Source: Sandaracinus amylolyticus
GTDB lineage: Bacteria; Myxococcota_A; Polyangia; Polyangiales; Sandaracinaceae
Direction of reading: 5' to 3'
DNA length: 64,000 nucleotides
NCBI RefSeq assembly: GCF_000737325.1
Contig: NZ_CP011125.1
Span: forward strand, 6,510,001-6,574,000
How positions within the stretch are numbered: the stretch's first letter is position 1; each line of letters begins with the position of its first letter. Both the position numbers and the translations under genes were made by a program. The notes under the pieces are model-generated. The model made no database searches and was not told the DNA's origin. It saw only the letters and a list, made by a program, of their open reading frames with translations. Below, piece by piece: positions 36,025 through 44,641 of this stretch.

Positions 36025-37467
36025 ATGTCCGACGCCGACGCGATTCCCGCTTCCGCGACCAAGATCACCTACATCGACGGTCGTCCCGCGACGATCACAC
36101 TGCGTCGCTGCAAGCTCGTCGTCGCGCGCGAAGGGCAAGTCGAAGAGCGGCTCTTCGACAAGGACGTCGTCAACATCGGCGCGATGGAGGACAACGATCT
36201 CGTCCTCGAAGACGAGACGGTCTCGCGCAATCACTGCCGCATCTTCGTCGAGGGCGACCAGTACCTCATCCAGGATCTCGACTCGACGAACGGCACGTTC
36301 GTGAACCGCGTGCGCATCCGCGAAGCGTGGCTGCGCCCCGACGTCGTCATCACGCTCGGCAAGACCGAGATCCGCTTCCAGCCCTTCGACGAGCGCGTGC
36401 GCATCGTCCCGACCGAGACCGATCGCTACGGCGAGATCATCGGGCGCGACCGGAAGATGCGCGAGATCTACGCGATCCTCGAGAAGATCGCGCCGACCGA
36501 CGCGACCGTCGTCATCGAGGGCGAGACCGGCACCGGCAAGGACGTCGTCGCGCGCACGATCCACGGCGCCAGCAAGCGCGAGGGCGGACCCTTCATGGTG
36601 TTCGACTGCGGCGCGGTGCCGGAGAACCTGATCGAGAGCGAGCTCTTCGGGCACGAGAAGGGCTCGTTCACCGGCGCGCACCAGACCCGCCAGGGCGTGT
36701 TCGAGATGGCGAACGGCGGGACCGTGTTCCTCGACGAGCTCGGCGAGCTGCAGCTCGATCTCCAGCCGAAGCTCCTGCGCGTGCTCGAGCAGCGCGAGGT
36801 GAAGCGCATCGGCGGCACCAAGCCGATCAAGGTCGACGTGCGCATCGTCGCCGCGACCAACCGCAACCTCGAGGAAGAAGTGCGCGCCGGGCGCTTCCGC
36901 GAGGATCTCTTCTATCGCCTCACCGTCGTGCGCCTCGTGCTCCCACCGCTGCGCGAGCGTCGCGACGACGTGAAGCTGCTCGCGCGGCACTTCCTCGATC
37001 ACGGCCACTTCAACAAGGATCGCGAGGGGCATCGCCGCGTGACGCAGTTCGCGCCGGGCGTGCTCGACCGGCTCTCGCAGTACGACTGGCCCGGCAACGT
37101 GCGCGAGCTGCACAACGTCATCGAGCGCGCGGTGTCGTTCTCGGAGAGCGACACCGTCGAGCTCGCGGACGTGCCCGAGCACATCGCGTGGCCGCGCGGC
37201 GTCCCGCGCGACAACGACAGCGAGACCGACGTGTCCATCCCGCTGCCCGACTTCCGCGCGTCGGAGCTCGAGGGCACGTTCAAGGACGCGAAGGAGCGCT
37301 GGGTCGCGAGCTTCGAGCGCGACTACATCGCGGGCCTCCTCAAGAAGAACAACGGCAACATCTCGCACGCCGCGCGCGAGGCGGAGATCGACCGCAAGTA
37401 CTTCCGCAAGCTGATGAAGAAGTACGGGATCACCGCGCAGGACGACGACCTCGACGTCGACGAGTGA
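36025..37467 (+). CDS. Sigma-54-dependent activator with N-terminal FHA domain
   Basis: Enhancer-binding protein of 480 residues. N-terminal FHA domain at about 40-115 (phosphothreonine-binding; [24 protein letters not shown]), then AAA+ domain at about 135-370 with GETGTGKD (Walker A), [14 protein letters not shown] (sigma-54 contact loop, with S for A), [13 protein letters not shown] (Walker B) and the [12 protein letters not shown] motif. C-terminal helix-turn-helix of Fis type ([19 protein letters not shown]). An FHA sensor means it is probably switched by a Ser/Thr kinase, such as others in the genome. ATG at 36025 chosen; GTG at 36013 is also possible. Confidence 0.92.
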   Translation: MSDADAIPASATKITYIDGRPATITLRRCKLVVAREGQVEERLFDKDVVNIGAMEDNDLVLEDETVSRNHCRIFVEGDQYLIQDLDSTNGTFVNRVRIREAWLRPDVVITLGKTEIRFQPFDERVRIVPTETDRYGEIIGRDRKMREIYAILEKIAPTDATVVIEGETGTGKDVVARTIHGASKREGGPFMVFDCGAVPENLIESELFGHEKGSFTGAHQTRQGVFEMANGGTVFLDELGELQLDLQPKLLRVLEQREVKRIGGTKPIKVDVRIVAATNRNLEEEVRAGRFREDLFYRLTVVRLVLPPLRERRDDVKLLARHFLDHGHFNKDREGHRRVTQFAPGVLDRLSQYDWPGNVRELHNVIERAVSFSESDTVELADVPEHIAWPRGVPRDNDSETDVSIPLPDFRASELEGTFKDAKERWVASFERDYIAGLLKKNNGNISHAAREAEIDRKYFRKLMKKYGITAQDDDLDVDE

Positions 37468-37549
37468 GCCCACGACCCACGCGCGAGCGCGACCTGCGCG
37501 CAGCGCGGACGGTCGACCGGGGGCGCGCGGCGCCCGGCGAGAACGACAG

Positions 37550-37591
37550 AAGGCCGCAGCCGGCGTCATCGCGTGACGCCGGTGCGGCCTT
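37550..37591. terminator. 18-bp hairpin between FHA activator and RRM genes
   Basis: AAGGCCGCA (37550-37558) and CCGGCGTCA (37560-37568) pair with TGACGCCGG and TGCGGCCTT (37574-37591), with one bulged G and a 5-nt loop. Plus-strand CTTTTC follows about 8 nt later. It lies between convergent genes and may stop both. Confidence 0.7.
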
Positions 37592-37640
37592 CGTCCTCAG
37601 CTTTTCGTGGGGAGATCAGTCGCGCGAAGACGCGCGGATC

Positions 37641-38240
37641 TCACCACTCGCCGTCGTCGTCCTCGCCACGACGACGCTTGCGCTCCGGACGGCCACCGCC
37701 GCCCCCACGCCCGCCGCCGCCGCTGCCACCACGGCCACCGCTGCCGCCGCCGCCCGGCGCGCCGCCACCACCGCCGTAGCCGCCGCCACCGCCGCCGTAG
37801 CCACCGCCGCCGCCGCCGTAGCCGCCGCCACCGCCGCCGTAGCCGCCGCCACCGCCGCCGTAACCGCCGCCACCGCCGCCGAAGTCGCGGCCGCCGCCGC
37901 CGCCACCGTAGCCGCCACGGCCACCGCCGCCGCCACCGTAGCCGCCGCCACCGCCGCCGAAGCCGCCACCGCCGCCGCCCGGACCGCGCGGCGTGCGCTC
38001 ACGCGCCTCGTTCACGTTGATGGTGCGCGAGTCGAGCATCGCGCCATCCATCTCCTGGATCGCACGATCGGCCGCCGCACCGTCGGCGAACGTGACGAAC
38101 CCGAAGCCACGCGAACGACCGGTCTCGCGATCGGTGATCACCTTGGCTTCCGACACGTCACCGAAACGCTCGAACGCCTGCCGCAGTCCCTCGTCCGTCG
38201 TTCCCCAGCTCAGACCACCCACGAAAAGCTTCTTCGACAT
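37641..38240 (-). CDS. RRM RNA-binding protein with glycine-rich tail
   Basis: A 199-residue cold-shock-type RNA-binding protein. One RRM domain at about 3-82 with RNP1 (RGFGFVTF) and RNP2 (LFVGGLSW), like plant and cyanobacterial glycine-rich RNA-binding proteins. The C-terminal 95 residues are nearly all Gly with Tyr, Arg and Ser (GGGGGGYGG repeats), then RKRRRG. Such Gly-rich tails favour RNA annealing and phase separation. The ATG at 38240 has GAGAGAG upstream. The probable promoter is about 330 nt upstream, leaving a long leader. Confidence 0.88.
   Translation of the reverse strand: MSKKLFVGGLSWGTTDEGLRQAFERFGDVSEAKVITDRETGRSRGFGFVTFADGAAADRAIQEMDGAMLDSRTINVNEARERTPRGPGGGGGGFGGGGGGYGGGGGGRGGYGGGGGGRDFGGGGGGYGGGGGGYGGGGGGYGGGGGGYGGGGGGYGGGGGAPGGGGSGGRGGSGGGGRGGGGGRPERKRRRGEDDDGEW
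37736..37985. repeat. GC-rich tandem repeat coding glycine tract
   Basis: About 250 bp of 18-bp units (like CCGCCACCGCCGCCGTAG and variants) coding the Gly-Gly-Gly-Tyr part of the RRM protein. Such tracts often vary in copy number between strains. Confidence 0.75.
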
Positions 38241-38570
38241 CGATCCACTCTCTCTCCCTACGGCCTTCTCCTCATGGGCGAGTCGCCTTCGCGACCCTCC
38301 CGTGCGGGCTCGACGCCCGCAGCCTCTTCGCACGCAGCGCGTTCGCTACGTGTCACCTCGCTCGATACCTCTGCTGGTCCACACGTCTGCTGGCCGCGCA
38401 GCGGGGCTCGCCACGTTCATGCAGGACGGGCTCGACGGACATGGATGGGACCTGCGGGCGGAACGCATCGCGTGCACGGAACGAGACACCGGCGGCTCGC
38501 CCACGACGATCGCGGGAACGAACCAAGAGGGCCAGGATCTCGGAGCACGGACGGGCACGAACGAAACTCG
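38241..38570 (-). promoter_or_regulatory. Long 5' leader of the RRM protein gene
   Basis: The 400-nt gap 38241-38640 holds no credible gene. The part 38241-38572 would be the leader of the RRM mRNA if the promoter at 38580-38607 is used. Near its 3' end is a small hairpin (TGCGGGC at 38303-38309 with GCCCGCA at 38315-38321). Long structured leaders are typical of cold-shock mRNAs. Confidence 0.45.
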
Positions 38571-38579
38571 ACGCGGCCG

Positions 38580-38607
38580 AGGATAGCACCGTGATCCGCC
38601 GGCTCAA
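38580..38607 (-). promoter_or_regulatory. Candidate promoter for the RRM protein gene
   Basis: TTGAGC (38607-38602), 16-nt spacer, TATCCT (38585-38580) on the minus strand, a good housekeeping match. It lies 35 nt past the ABC1 kinase stop, so the RRM gene has its own unit with a leader near 330 nt. Confidence 0.45.
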
Positions 38608-38640
38608 AGCCCCCCCGCTCCACGAATCCTTCGCTCCACC

Positions 38641-39969
38641 TCAATTCGCCGCCGCGCGCCCCTCCGCGCGACGCTGCACCTCGCGCCGCGGCGCCCTCCC
38701 CGGCGGCGCCGCGAGCTGCGCCTGCAGCAGGTACGGCACCGCGAGGTTCACCAGATCGATCGTCGGATCGAGCTGCTTCCCCAGCCCCTCGGCGACCAGC
38801 AGCGAGACGTTCACCACCGTGAACACCGGCTCGATCTGCACCTGATGCCGGCGCAGCACGTTCATCATGCCGCTCACCACCGCGCCGACCTCGATGTCGC
38901 CGAGCCGCACGTCCCAGAGCTTCGAGAGGTACTCGAGCACGTCGCGCTCGTAGTCGTCGTAGTCGCTCTTCCCGACGCTCGGCGCGTGCACGTAGAAGAG
39001 CCGCGCCGCCGCTGCGCCGTCCTTCTGCGCGAGCGCGAGGAAGGTCTCGCACCACGGGCGCATCAGGTCGGGCGGGATCTCCGCGACCATGCCGAGGTCG
39101 AGGAACGTCATCGTCCCGTCGTCGGCGAGCAGGATGTTCCCGGGGTGCAGGTCGGCGTGCACGAAGCCGTCCGCGAACACCATCTGCAGGATCGCGCGCC
39201 CGCCGCGCTCCGCGAGCTCCACGCGATCGCCGCCCACGCGCTCGGGCTGCGTCGCCTTCACGCCGTCCACGAACTGCATCGTCAGCACGCGCGGCGTCGA
39301 GAGCGCGTCGTGGATCACCGGCAGGCGCACCTTCTTCTCGCGCTTGAAGTTCTTCGCGAGTCGCCGGTTGTTCGCGGCCTCGAGCGTGAAGTCGAGCTGG
39401 TTCGAGAGCGCCTCGCCGAAGCGATCGACCGAGCCCGGGATCGACAGCAGGCGCAGCTGCGGGATGCGATCGAGCGCGCTCGCGATCGCGCGCATCAGGA
39501 AGAGGTCGCGCTCGATCTGCGCGCGCGCCTCGGGGCGCTGGATCTTGATCGCGACCTTCTCGCCCGTGTCGAGCACGCCGACGTGCACCTGCGCGACCGA
39601 GGCCGCCGCGAGCGGCGTCTCGTCGATCTCCACGAACCGCGCGAGGCGCTCGGGGCCGAGCTCGGACTCCAGCATCGCGCGCATCGCGGACCACGGCGCC
39701 GGCGCCACGTCGTCCTGCAGGCGCGCGAGCGCCGCGAGCCATCCCGGCGGCAGCAGGTCGGGCCGCGAGCCGAGGATCTGCCCGAACTTCACGTACGTCG
39801 CGCCGAGCGACTCGAGCGCGCTCGCGAAGATCTCGCCCTGCCAGCGCTCGCGCGTCGCGGCGTCGGGCGGCGCCTCCGCCACCAGCAGGCGCCCGAGGTA
39901 GCGGAACGGCGCGGCGACGAACACCCACGCGATGCGCAGGAAGCGCGTGAACAGGCGGAGCCGATCCAT
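38641..39969 (-). CDS. ABC1/UbiB family atypical protein kinase
   Basis: Membrane-linked ABC1-type kinase; relatives UbiB and Coq8 support ubiquinone biosynthesis. The 442-residue product has the family KxGQ (YVKFGQILGSRPDLLP), the Ala-rich loop ASVAQVH, catalytic Lys in VAIKIQRPEA, the HADLHPGN motif and FLDLGM. The N-terminal LTRFLRIAWVF helix may bind the membrane. The start at 39969 overlaps the stop of the TerB-like gene by one base. No ubi genes are near, so the exact partner is open. Confidence 0.88.
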   Translation of the reverse strand: MDRLRLFTRFLRIAWVFVAAPFRYLGRLLVAEAPPDAATRERWQGEIFASALESLGATYVKFGQILGSRPDLLPPGWLAALARLQDDVAPAPWSAMRAMLESELGPERLARFVEIDETPLAAASVAQVHVGVLDTGEKVAIKIQRPEARAQIERDLFLMRAIASALDRIPQLRLLSIPGSVDRFGEALSNQLDFTLEAANNRRLAKNFKREKKVRLPVIHDALSTPRVLTMQFVDGVKATQPERVGGDRVELAERGGRAILQMVFADGFVHADLHPGNILLADDGTMTFLDLGMVAEIPPDLMRPWCETFLALAQKDGAAAARLFYVHAPSVGKSDYDDYERDVLEYLSKLWDVRLGDIEVGAVVSGMMNVLRRHQVQIEPVFTVVNVSLLVAEGLGKQLDPTIDLVNLAVPYLLQAQLAAPPGRAPRREVQRRAEGRAAAN

Positions 39970-40376
39970 CAGCCCTCGTCCACGAGGCGGCGGCCCTCGG
40001 ACAGCAGCTGCCACTCGCGGCGCACCCACGACTCGAGCTTCTCGACGCGCGCGAGGTCCACGCCGAGGCGCGTCGCGAGCTCGTGGATCGCGGCCTCCTC
40101 GACGTGCGTGTACACGTCGTCGACGTGCGCGAGGCGCAGCAGCTCGAGCACCGCGATGCGCGCCGCGACCGGGCGCGCGAGGCGCGCGCAGAGCTCGCCC
40201 TCGTGCGCCTCGTCGACCATCGCGAGCAGCTCGCCGACCTCGATGCCCACCGGCAGCGCGAGGCGCTGGACGAAGCGGACCTCGGAGTCCGAGAGCTTCC
40301 CGTCGGCGAGCGCGACCGACGTCATCAGGAAGAGCAGCGCGCGGCGCTCGTCGGCGGTCAGGCGGTCGTCCAACAT
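39969..40376 (-). CDS. TerB-like (tellurite-resistance/DUF533-type) protein
   Basis: A 135-residue, all-helical protein of the TerB superfamily (LTADERRALLFLMTSVALADGKLSDSE, with the ADG acidic helix turn). Members bind metal or membrane-associated partners in phage, stress and tellurium response; roles are mostly unknown. Its stop overlaps the ABC1 kinase start by one base (TGATG), so they are co-translated. It is divergent from the DUF4202 gene 34 nt away. Confidence 0.75.
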   Translation of the reverse strand: MLDDRLTADERRALLFLMTSVALADGKLSDSEVRFVQRLALPVGIEVGELLAMVDEAHEGELCARLARPVAARIAVLELLRLAHVDDVYTHVEEAAIHELATRLGVDLARVEKLESWVRREWQLLSEGRRLVDEG

Positions 40377-40410
40377 CGCGCGGAGTAGTAACAGAGACTC
40401 GGAGGTCCGG

Positions 40411-40980
40411 GTGACGAACGACGAGCGGCTCGAGCGGACGCTGGCGGCGATCGACGCGGTGAACGCGGCCGATCCCACCGGCGAGGCGGTCACCTACGGA
40501 CGCCGGATGAGCGCGGCGCTCGCGGCGCTGCGGCCCGACGCGAGCGACGCGCTGCGCATCGCGGTGCGCGCGCAGCACGTCGAGCGCTGGAAGGTGCCGC
40601 GCGCGACGTACCCCGAGGGGCGCGTCGGCTACCTGAAGTGGCGGCGCGAGCTCGGGGCGATGCACGCGCAGCGGGCGAGCGAGATCATGCGCGCCGAGGG
40701 CTGGGACGAGGGCACGGTCGCGCGTGTCGCGTCGATCGTGCAGAAGCAGAAGCTCGCGAGCGACGCCGACACGCAGGCGCTCGAGGACTGCGCGTGCCTG
40801 GTGTTCCTCGCGCACGGCTTCGACGCGTTCGCGGCGCAGCACGACGACGCGAAGGTGATCGACATCCTGCGCAAGACGTGGGCGAAGATGAGCGACACCG
40901 GGCACGCAGCGGCGCTCGCGGCGGCACCGTCGCTCTCGGAGCGCGCGCAGTCGCTGATCGGGCGGGCGCTGGGCGGCTGA
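40411..40980 (+). CDS. DUF4202 domain protein
   Basis: A 189-residue DUF4202 family protein, recognisable from RATYPEGRVGYLKWRRELGA and EDCACLVFLAHGFDAFA. GTG start at 40411 with GGAGG upstream. The conserved His and Glu residues resemble a hydrolase-like (HD-type) active site, but no function is known. It faces the TerB-like gene and is followed by the 41-bp repeat array. Confidence 0.85.
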   Translation: MTNDERLERTLAAIDAVNAADPTGEAVTYGRRMSAALAALRPDASDALRIAVRAQHVERWKVPRATYPEGRVGYLKWRRELGAMHAQRASEIMRAEGWDEGTVARVASIVQKQKLASDADTQALEDCACLVFLAHGFDAFAAQHDDAKVIDILRKTWAKMSDTGHAAALAAAPSLSERAQSLIGRALGG

Positions 40981-41578
40981 GCGGACGCCGGCGCGTGCGG
41001 GGTGGGTCCGCGGCCGGTCGCAGCGTCCGCGCCGCGCGCAGGGTTGCTCCGCGACGCGTCGCGACGCAATCGCCGCGCGCAGGGTTGCTCCGCGACGCGT
41101 CGCGACGCAATCGCCGCGCGCAGGGTTGCTCCGCGACGCGTCGCGACGCAATCGCCGCGCGCAGGGTTGCTCCGCGACGCGTCGCGACGCGATCGCCGCG
41201 CGCGACATGCCGGCGCGACCGCTCGCGACGCGACCGCCGCGCGCGACATGGCACCACCGGCGTCTTTCGCCGGCATCTCCGCGCGCCGGATGACCCCCAC
41301 GGCCGCCGACAGCGCAATCCTCGGGCCCGGGAAGACGACGTCGGTCGCTCCCACCGCGAGCGCGCGGCCGACCTCGCGATCCGCGCGCTCAGTCCAGGCT
41401 GGAGTGCTCGCTGGCGCGAGGGCCCGCACGGGAGCGTGCTCCGCACGCGGACGGGAGGGCCCTCGCGACGGCGAGCCGATGTGTCAGTCCAGGCTGGAGT
41501 GCTCGCTGGCGCGAGGGCCCGCACGGGAGCGTGCTCCGCACGCGGACGGGAGGGCCCTCGCGACGGCGAGCCGATGTG
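40981..41578. other. 598-bp non-coding block with two repeat families
   Basis: No credible gene between the DUF4202 stop and the RlmI-type stop. From the left: the 41-bp array (41030-41234), a small hairpin (CCGGCG 41257-41262, CGCCGG 41268-41273), about 110 nt of unstructured GC-rich DNA, then two exact 95-bp copies (41390-41579). Confidence 0.7.
41030..41234. repeat. Five 41-bp direct repeats with palindromic core
   Basis: Units begin at 41030, 41071, 41112, 41153 and 41194. The first four are nearly identical; the fifth keeps both ends but its centre has changed. Each of the first four holds a 26-nt imperfect palindrome (41044-41069 in unit 1) whose core CGCGACGCGTCGCG is a perfect 14-bp palindrome. 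The 41-bp spacing is close to four helical turns, so the palindromes face one side of the DNA. The unit is not a multiple of three and has no spacers, so it is neither coding nor CRISPR. Confidence 0.85.
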
Positions 41579-41579
41579 T
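41390..41579. repeat. Two exact 95-bp direct repeats with internal hairpin
   Basis: Copies at 41390-41484 and 41485-41579 are identical by eye. Each contains a nested inverted repeat, GCGAGGGCCC with GGGCCCTCGC and inside GCGTGC/GCACGC, so each folds into a strong stem. A third, partial copy (CAGTCCAGGC) continues into the 3' end and stop codon of the RlmI-type gene at 41580. It may be a duplicated terminator of that gene. Confidence 0.8.
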
Positions 41580-42766
41580 CAGTCCAGGCGGCGAGCGAGA
41601 ACCACTTTCAGGTAGTCGCCCTCGGGGAACGCCGCGAGGCGCGGGTGGTCGGCCGGCGCGCCCCAGCGCTCGAGCACCTGCACCGGGCCGATCTTCTCCG
41701 CGGCCTCGCGCAGCGTGCGATCGAACGCGATGCGATCGACGTGGCTCGAGCACGACGCGGCGAGATAGAGGCCGTTGGGCTCGAGCGCGCGCAGGCACGC
41801 GCGGTGGAGCGCGCGGTAGCTCTTCATCGCCGCGGGGAGCGACGCCTCGTTCGGCGCGAAGCTCGGCGGGTCCGCGACGATCAGATCCCAGCGCTGGCCA
41901 CGCGCCCGCGCTTCCTCGAGGAACTCCGGGACGTCGCGCGCGTGGGTGCGGTGCGGCGCCGTGAGCCCGTTGAGCGACCACGACTGCTGCGCGAGCTCGA
42001 GCGCGGCGGGGGCGACGTCGACGGTGTCGACCTCGATCGCGCCGCCGAGGCCCGCGCCGATCGAGAAGCCGCCGGTGTAGCCGTAGAGGTTCAGCACGCG
42101 CAGCCCGCGCGCGAGCTGGCGCACGCGGAAGCGCGACTCGCGGTGATCGAGGAAGAGCCCGGTCTTCTGGCCGTGCGCGAGATCGCCGCGCAGCACCATG
42201 CCGTGCTCGCGCACGTCGACGTGCGGCGGCGGCGCCTCGCCGTCGGCGAGCTCGATCTTCTTCGACTCGCGGCGGCCGGTGCGCACGAGGATGCCGCGGA
42301 GCGCGGGGCGCGCGGCGCGCACGCCCGCGACCAGCGCGTCGTGCCAGCGATCCGACGCGGCGCCGTCGAGCGCGATCACCGCCCAGTGTGTGTAGACGTC
42401 GACGACCACGCCGGGCACACCGTCGCCCTCGCCGTGCACGAGGCGGTACGCGTCGGTGTCGGGCGGCACGACGCGATCGCGGAGCGACGCGGCGCGCGCG
42501 ATGCGCTCCGCGAAGAACGTCGCGTCGATCGTGATCGGGCGCGTCGAGAGCACGCGCACGCCGATCGCGCCCTGCTCCGCGAGGCCGGTCGCGACGGGCC
42601 CGCGATCGTCGATGACGCGCACCACGGTGCCGGGCTCGAGGTCGAACGCGTCGAGCGCGTCGCGCCAGATCCACGGGTGTCCCGCCTCGAGCGCGGCGCG
42701 CAGCGCGCGCCGCAGGCGCAGCGTGGGCAACGAAGAACGGCGGTCGTCGCGAGGCGGGCGAGGCAC
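41579..42766 (-). CDS. rlmI: RlmI-type class I rRNA methyltransferase
   Basis: AdoMet-dependent methyltransferase of the RlmI/YccW family, which makes m5C1962 in 23S rRNA in E. coli. The 395-residue product has a PUA-like domain at about 10-95, an EEHD-like middle and a Rossmann domain with VLNLYGYTGGFSIGAGLGG, LIVADPPSFAPNE (NPPY-like motif IV) and AASCSSHVD where the catalytic Cys lies. GTG start at 42766. The symbol is by family; the exact target base is not proven. It ends inside the 95-bp repeat boundary. Confidence 0.85.
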   Translation of the reverse strand: MPRPPRDDRRSSLPTLRLRRALRAALEAGHPWIWRDALDAFDLEPGTVVRVIDDRGPVATGLAEQGAIGVRVLSTRPITIDATFFAERIARAASLRDRVVPPDTDAYRLVHGEGDGVPGVVVDVYTHWAVIALDGAASDRWHDALVAGVRAARPALRGILVRTGRRESKKIELADGEAPPPHVDVREHGMVLRGDLAHGQKTGLFLDHRESRFRVRQLARGLRVLNLYGYTGGFSIGAGLGGAIEVDTVDVAPAALELAQQSWSLNGLTAPHRTHARDVPEFLEEARARGQRWDLIVADPPSFAPNEASLPAAMKSYRALHRACLRALEPNGLYLAASCSSHVDRIAFDRTLREAAEKIGPVQVLERWGAPADHPRLAAFPEGDYLKVVLARRLD

Positions 42767-42785
42767 GGCGCGGATGTAGCGCGAT

Positions 42786-43397
42786 TCAGCGTTCGCGGCC
42801 GCGCGCGTCGAGCACGACGTCGGCGTGCGACCAGGCGAGCGCGTAGGCGGGATCGACGGTGAGCACGGCGCGCGTGACGTGGAAGCGGCGCTCGGGCTCG
42901 GCCTCGGGAGGCCCCTCGCGGAACGCGTGGAGCACGAGGCGCGCGCCGTCCGGACCGTGCTCGAGGCGGGGGCGCAGGAAGGCGCGCGCGTACGTCGCGC
43001 CGATCACGTCGCGCTCGAGCGGGATGGGCTCGCCGAGCTGGCGCACGAGCTGGAGCAGCTCGAGCGCGCCCCACGAGCGCGTCTCGACGAAGCGATCGAG
43101 CTGCAGCACGCGCGCGACGGTCGCGTCGCCGCGCGCGCTCAGCACCTCGTCGCCGCGCACCACGACGAGCCCACCGCCGCCCGCCTGCCAGCGCACCCAG
43201 AACGTCGTGCCCATCGCGCGCTGCCGCGTGAGCTCGAGGATCGCGCGCGACTCGCGCTCGGCGTGCGCGCGGAGCGTGGCCTCGGCGCGCGACCACTCGG
43301 CGGCGCTCGGGCGCATGCGCGGAGGCTGGGCGCGTGCGCTCGAGACGACGAGCATCGCGACGACGAGCGCGAGGGCGGCGAGGCGCACGAGGGACAT
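42786..43397 (-). CDS. Exported protein of unknown function
   Basis: A 203-residue protein with signal peptide (LALVVAMLVVSSARAQ). The mature protein is basic and Arg-rich with regular helix and no cysteines. Not recognised. It is transcribed just before the RlmI-type gene (19 nt) and divergently from the MscS gene. Confidence 0.6.
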   Translation of the reverse strand: MSLVRLAALALVVAMLVVSSARAQPPRMRPSAAEWSRAEATLRAHAERESRAILELTRQRAMGTTFWVRWQAGGGGLVVVRGDEVLSARGDATVARVLQLDRFVETRSWGALELLQLVRQLGEPIPLERDVIGATYARAFLRPRLEHGPDGARLVLHAFREGPPEAEPERRFHVTRAVLTVDPAYALAWSHADVVLDARGRER

Positions 43398-43464
43398 GCG
43401 CAGAGGCTCTCACGCGCACGCGGCGGTGGCGATCGCCCCGCGGCGTCGCTACGTCAGGGCCATC

Positions 43465-44526
43465 ATGGAGGAGCTCCTCGACATCCGGTTCTTCGGGAAC
43501 CCACTGCTGCGCTGGGGGATCGCGCTGCTCGTCGCGGCCGCGGTGATCGCGGCGCTCGTGATCGCGAAGCGGCTCGCGGTGTCGCGGCTCGCGAAGCTGA
43601 GCGACCGCACCGCGACCCGCCTCGACGACGTGGTGGTGAAGGTCATCGAGCAGACGAGCACGATGACGATCCTCGTCGCGGGCGTCGCGGCCGGGGTGCG
43701 CTCGCTCGACCTGCCGCGCGACGGGGATCTCTGGCTCGGGCGCGTGATGATCATCGTGCTCGCGATCCAGGTCGGGAGCTGGATCACGAACGCGGTGCGC
43801 TTGCTGCTCGAAACGCGCGTCGGGGTCGACGTGCAGCCGGGGCAGCGCACGATGGGCGCGGCGCTCGGGTTCGCGACGAACCTCGTGGTGTGGGCGGTGC
43901 TCGTGCTGCTCGTGCTCTCGAACTTCGGCGTCGAGGTGAGCACGCTCGTCGCGGGCCTCGGGATCGGCGGCATCGCGGCGGCGCTCGCCGTGCAGAACGT
44001 GCTCGGCGACCTGTTCGCGGCGTTCTCGATCTACGTGGATCGCCCGTTCGACCTCGGCGACTTCGTCATCGTCGACACGTACATGGGAACGGTCGAGAAG
44101 ATCGGGTGGCGCTCGACGCAGCTGCGCTCGCTGAGCGGAGAGATGATCGTGCTCGCGAACAGCGATCTCTCGCGTGCGCGCATCCGGAACTTCAAGCGCA
44201 TGAGCGAGCGGCGCGCGGTCGTGACGTTCGGCGTGCAGTACGACACGCCCAACGCGAAGCTCGCGGCGATCCCCGGGATCGTGCGGCAGACGATCGAGGC
44301 GATCGAGGGGCTGCGCTTCGACCGCTCGCACTTCGTGAAGCTCGGCGAGTCGTCGCTCGACTTCGAGACGGTGTTCTACGTGACGACGCCCGACTTCAAC
44401 GCGTTCGCGGATCGCCAGCAGCAGCTGCTGCTCTCGCTGCACCGGCGCTTCGAGGACGAGGGGATCTCGTTCGCGTTCCCGACGCGCACCGTCGTCGTGC
44501 AGCGCGAGGCGCCGATCGAGGGCTGA
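43465..44526 (+). CDS. MscS-family mechanosensitive channel
   Basis: Inner-membrane small-conductance channel that opens under membrane tension to release solutes. The 353-residue product has about five membrane helices and the MscS pore helix (LVAGLGIGGIAAALAVQNVLGDLFAAFSI), Gly/Ala-packed as in the family. The beta domain follows (YVDRPFDLGDFVIVDTYMGTVEKIGWRSTQ), and the C-terminus is alpha/beta. ATG at 43465. It may also be regulated by ligands in this family. A palindrome at 44534-44548 follows. Confidence 0.9.
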   Translation: MEELLDIRFFGNPLLRWGIALLVAAAVIAALVIAKRLAVSRLAKLSDRTATRLDDVVVKVIEQTSTMTILVAGVAAGVRSLDLPRDGDLWLGRVMIIVLAIQVGSWITNAVRLLLETRVGVDVQPGQRTMGAALGFATNLVVWAVLVLLVLSNFGVEVSTLVAGLGIGGIAAALAVQNVLGDLFAAFSIYVDRPFDLGDFVIVDTYMGTVEKIGWRSTQLRSLSGEMIVLANSDLSRARIRNFKRMSERRAVVTFGVQYDTPNAKLAAIPGIVRQTIEAIEGLRFDRSHFVKLGESSLDFETVFYVTTPDFNAFADRQQQLLLSLHRRFEDEGISFAFPTRTVVVQREAPIEG

Positions 44527-44533
44527 AGGGAGG

Positions 44534-44548
44534 GAGCCGAATCGGCTC
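44534..44548. promoter_or_regulatory. Palindrome GAGCCGAATCGGCTC downstream of mscS-like gene
   Basis: Perfect 7-bp inverted repeat around one central A in the 115-nt gap before the FIST gene. Further on, a 25-bp direct repeat (44575-44599 and 44600-44624) shares GCAGACAGAG and GCGTCG. Together these look like regulator-binding sites for the FIST-kinase unit; the regulator is unknown. Confidence 0.35.
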
Positions 44549-44641
44549 GCTGGCGACGGCACGACGTCCGCTGCGCAGACAGAGCGCGTCGTCCGCCTGG
44601 CAGACAGAGTGCGTCGCTCGGGCGTAGGCTACGTCCGGGGG

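Noticed and set aside
37573..38594. Plus-strand and other open frames across the RRM glycine tract
   Set aside because: Translations are Ala/Thr or Pro/Arg repeats produced by the tandem repeat; the RRM domain is on the minus strand.
41030..41234. CRISPR array
   Set aside because: Units are contiguous with no unique spacers, and no cas genes are near.
40629..41964. Open frames across the 41-bp and 95-bp repeats
   Set aside because: Neither unit is a multiple of three and the translations are Arg/Ala-rich repeats without domains.
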